From assembly GCA_030018055.1 (NCBI GenBank), contig JASEGN010000001.1:23741-49359 (forward strand): 25,619 bases of DNA, written 5' to 3'. The position numbers were made by a program, and so were the translations under genes. The notes beneath the pieces are model-generated. The model did not search any database. It saw only the letters and a program-made list of their open reading frames with translations, and was not told where the DNA came from. The stretch is from Candidatus Aenigmatarchaeota archaeon. GTDB taxonomy: Archaea > Aenigmatarchaeota > Aenigmatarchaeia > CG10238-14 > SCSR01. Of the stretch, positions 23,912 to 25,619 are shown piece by piece (the first letter of the stretch is position 1; each line of letters starts with the position of its first letter).

Positions 23912-23919
23912 ATTTTAAG
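23912..23919 (+). promoter_or_regulatory. TATA-like box of the phosphoesterase-like gene
   Basis: ATTTTAAG is centred about 27 nt before the ATG at 23943, which favours that ATG over the in-frame TTG at 23928. Confidence 0.5.
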
Positions 23920-23942
23920 AATAAAATTTGAAGCTAGATAAA

Positions 23943-24656
23943 ATGAAATACACCATAATCGGAAGCTTACACGGTTCAAAATTAAGTGCTCTAGAAGATA
24001 AACTGGAAGATGAACCACCTGATATACTTATCTGTTTGGGAGATTTTGTTCAAACTAAAACTATACGAGAATTCATGAAACTTGAGCGCTTGTATAAAAC
24101 AATAACAGTTCCTGGGGATGAGGATGCTGCATTATTAGTAGAGAAAATGGAGATAAATCCTGCAACTTCAAGAATGGTTGGAAGAACTAACTTACAACTT
24201 CATGAAGAAATAAAAAAGGATAAGGTTGCTAAAACTTATCTTGAACGCTTGGTAAAGAGGCATACGAGTGGGACTGAAATATTTTTGGATGAAAAGAAGT
24301 TTGGTGGAAAATATAAAACTAAGATTGTGCATGGTGCGTACGATGGCGACTCGGTAGACAGAAACTTACCGCCAGCACTAGGAACACATTTAGAAACCAG
24401 AACTGGTTATTGGAAAAATTTTAGACAAATGGAAAGAGAAGAAGATAGAGTTATGATTCGTGGACATGATCCTAATCCTAGCTATGCTTATGAGGATACA
24501 AAAGAGGGAAGGGTGGTTATACAAGGACCTGGAACTTATCAATTATTTGAACATAGAAGGCACGTAATTAATCCTGGAGCATTAGCTTCTGGTATGTTTG
24601 CACAGATAGAAACTCAAGCAGATGTTCCAGTTCTTAGCTATCATAAAATTAAATAA
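23943..24656 (+). CDS. Metallophosphoesterase-like protein with replaced metal ligands
   Basis: 237 residues from the ATG at 23943. The layout follows calcineurin-like phosphoesterases: first strand YTIIGSLHG, then ILICLGDF, TVPGDED, KIVHGAYDG, MIRGHDPN and VINPGAL. Compared with canonical motifs (DxH, GD, GNH/D, H, GHxH), the first Asp is Ser (S8-L-H10), the GN(H/x)D motif is GD58-61 with Asp in place of Asn, and GHxH is G174-H175-D176. GD (33-34) and H130 remain. The region 62-120 is an extra helical insert. It may bind metals differently, act as a non-catalytic binder, or use another chemistry. It converges on the MBL gene with 2 nt between stops. Confidence 0.65.
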   Translation: MKYTIIGSLHGSKLSALEDKLEDEPPDILICLGDFVQTKTIREFMKLERLYKTITVPGDEDAALLVEKMEINPATSRMVGRTNLQLHEEIKKDKVAKTYLERLVKRHTSGTEIFLDEKKFGGKYKTKIVHGAYDGDSVDRNLPPALGTHLETRTGYWKNFRQMEREEDRVMIRGHDPNPSYAYEDTKEGRVVIQGPGTYQLFEHRRHVINPGALASGMFAQIETQADVPVLSYHKIK

Positions 24657-24658
24657 TT

Positions 24659-25405
24659 TTACAGCTGAGGAAAAACATATCTTCTAACATATTCAAAATT
24701 CCGCTTTACATTTTCTCTACCTTTTATAATTCCAGGTGCTCCGTACTGATGACCAGTGAGCAAGTATTCTACATCCAACTGCGATAATTTTTCTATGCTT
24801 TCCTTAAGCGCTTTGGCACTTCCACCAGGTAAATCTACCCTACCTGTACTCCCATTAAATATAACATCCCCTACGATGAGAACTCCTTCGAGTGGCCAAT
24901 AAATGCTTATGTGGCCAGGTGAGTGACCTGGAGTATGATAAATTTTAAGATTTATTTTCTCACCGAGATTTAATTCACCTTCATTTAGATAAAAATCTGG
25001 TTCAAACCATGGAATTTCCGACTTACTAAGCATTTTATAAAAAGCTTCGCTCATCTTTCTTCCGATAGTTTTTCTGTACCTGTCTTCAACTTTACTGATG
25101 GTGATTAATGCATTACTTCTTTCCTTAAAAGATTGAATCGCTTCGCAATGATCTGAATGAGTGTGAGTGGCAATTATCAACCCTATATCTTCAGCTTTAA
25201 TCTCATCCTTTTCTAGTTCATTAAGTAAATTATCAAGGCATTTTCTTCCAAGCTCATTAACCACATGTCCAGGATCAATAAGAACATGCTTACCTTCTAA
25301 AACCCGTGCAAAAAGATAGGTATTGCAATTGTTTCCATACCTCTGTTGTTCACTAAGTGTTGCTCCAGGCCAAAGATATGCGTGTAAATTATCTACAAGT
25401 TTCAT
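24659..25405 (-). CDS. MBL-fold metallohydrolase, glyoxalase II-like
   Basis: 248 residues from the ATG at 25405; an in-frame GTG two codons earlier overlaps the upstream stop and is less likely. The metal motif is H81-T-H83-S-D85-H86 within IATHTHSDHCEA, followed by HTPGHSPGHISIYWP (His ligand), VGDVIFNGSTGR (bridging Asp) and LLTGHQYGAPG (last His). NTYLFARVL and VLIDPGH are the first strands. Such proteins hydrolyse thioesters or related compounds; the substrate is not known. It starts 2 nt after the stop of the cut-off helical protein, so the two share a message. Confidence 0.9.
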   Translation of the reverse strand: MKLVDNLHAYLWPGATLSEQQRYGNNCNTYLFARVLEGKHVLIDPGHVVNELGRKCLDNLLNELEKDEIKAEDIGLIIATHTHSDHCEAIQSFKERSNALITISKVEDRYRKTIGRKMSEAFYKMLSKSEIPWFEPDFYLNEGELNLGEKINLKIYHTPGHSPGHISIYWPLEGVLIVGDVIFNGSTGRVDLPGGSAKALKESIEKLSQLDVEYLLTGHQYGAPGIIKGRENVKRNFEYVRRYVFPQL

Positions 25406-25407
25406 GT

Positions 25408-25619
25408 TCACACAATATAATTCAATTCTCTATCAAACAATCTGCATAATTTATCAAATTCCATCACGTTCAAGGTTAACCAATGAAAATCTTCATTTAG
25501 TTGTCTCAATTCCTCTTGTTCTTGAGGTAAAAGTTTGTTCTCACTCTTTACCAACAATTCATTCAATCTGTTATAGGAAATATTTTTCTTTATCTGAACA
25601 ATATCACGATAAATTCTTA
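25408..25619 (-). CDS. C-terminal part of a helical unknown protein (cut by window edge)
   Basis: On the minus strand an open frame enters from the window edge, reads 69 codons and stops with TGA at 25408-25410, 2 nt before the MBL ATG. The translation is charged and helical, with heptad-like leucines in NRLNELLVKSENKLL and EEQ/ELRQLNEDF, then LCRLFDRELNYIV at the end. No family is recognised. The lack of stops over the full visible length and the operon-like spacing support it as coding. Confidence 0.6.
   Translation of the reverse strand, partial: RIYRDIVQIKKNISYNRLNELLVKSENKLLPQEQEELRQLNEDFHWLTLNVMEFDKLCRLFDRELNYIV

Overview
The window reads as an AT-rich archaeal chromosome segment, probably from an uncultured lineage. 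Archaeal hallmarks are an archaeal-type NMN adenylyltransferase, a DUF89 protein of the archaeal subfamily, an archaeal-style RNase Z, DUF1786, and at least nine AT-rich TATA-like boxes centred about 26-29 nt upstream of the first codon, the geometry of leaderless archaeal transcripts. Shine-Dalgarno sequences appear mainly in front of operon-internal genes. DnaJ, FmdB and the PrkA/DUF444/SpoVR trio are genes shared with bacteria. I cannot assign a phylum from the sequence alone. No tRNA, rRNA, CRISPR array or intact transposase was seen.

Layout. 1-2304: a cut-off metallo-beta-lactamase (MBL) fold gene diverges from RNase Z; a 354-nt non-coding stretch with an iteron-like repeat cluster follows, then a CinA/COG1058 protein. 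2326-6397 (minus): tldD-pmbA-zinc ribbon-DUF89, a compact operon. 6506-7690 (plus): two neighbouring but dissimilar transglutaminase-like cysteine-hydrolase genes. 7695-11264 (minus): DUF1015-DUF1786, nadM and tatD. 11316-14846 (minus): a tight cluster of radical SAM enzyme, unknown protein, AMMECR1 and DnaJ. 14877-16005 (minus): a Rossmann-type methyltransferase-like protein, a frameshifted and truncated remnant resembling an amidohydrolase N-terminus, and a small unknown protein. 16113-18318 (minus): FmdB zinc ribbon, alpha/beta hydrolase, acylphosphatase, YfcE/MJ0936-type phosphodiesterase and a membrane protein, tightly packed. 18401-23773 (plus): GNAT acetyltransferase, DUF1284, PrkA, DUF444, SpoVR and a YkgJ-like cysteine-cluster protein in one six-gene run. 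23798-23906: two matching hairpins. 23943-25619: a metallophosphoesterase-like protein with replaced metal ligands converges on an MBL hydrolase preceded by a cut-off helical protein.

Most interesting points. First, the PrkA-DUF444-SpoVR stress module is extended here by two upstream and one downstream gene, two of them cysteine-rich, in what looks like a single transcription unit. Second, the two hairpins just behind it, 75 nt apart, share their outer stem and flanks while the inner stem changes with base pairing kept, so they look like copies of one structured element. Third, the phosphoesterase-like protein after them has lost several canonical ligands, unlike its canonical relative at 16597-17070. 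Fourth, two putative cysteine hydrolases lie immediately beside the TldD/PmbA protease operon. Functions of the DUF families and of several small proteins remain unassigned.
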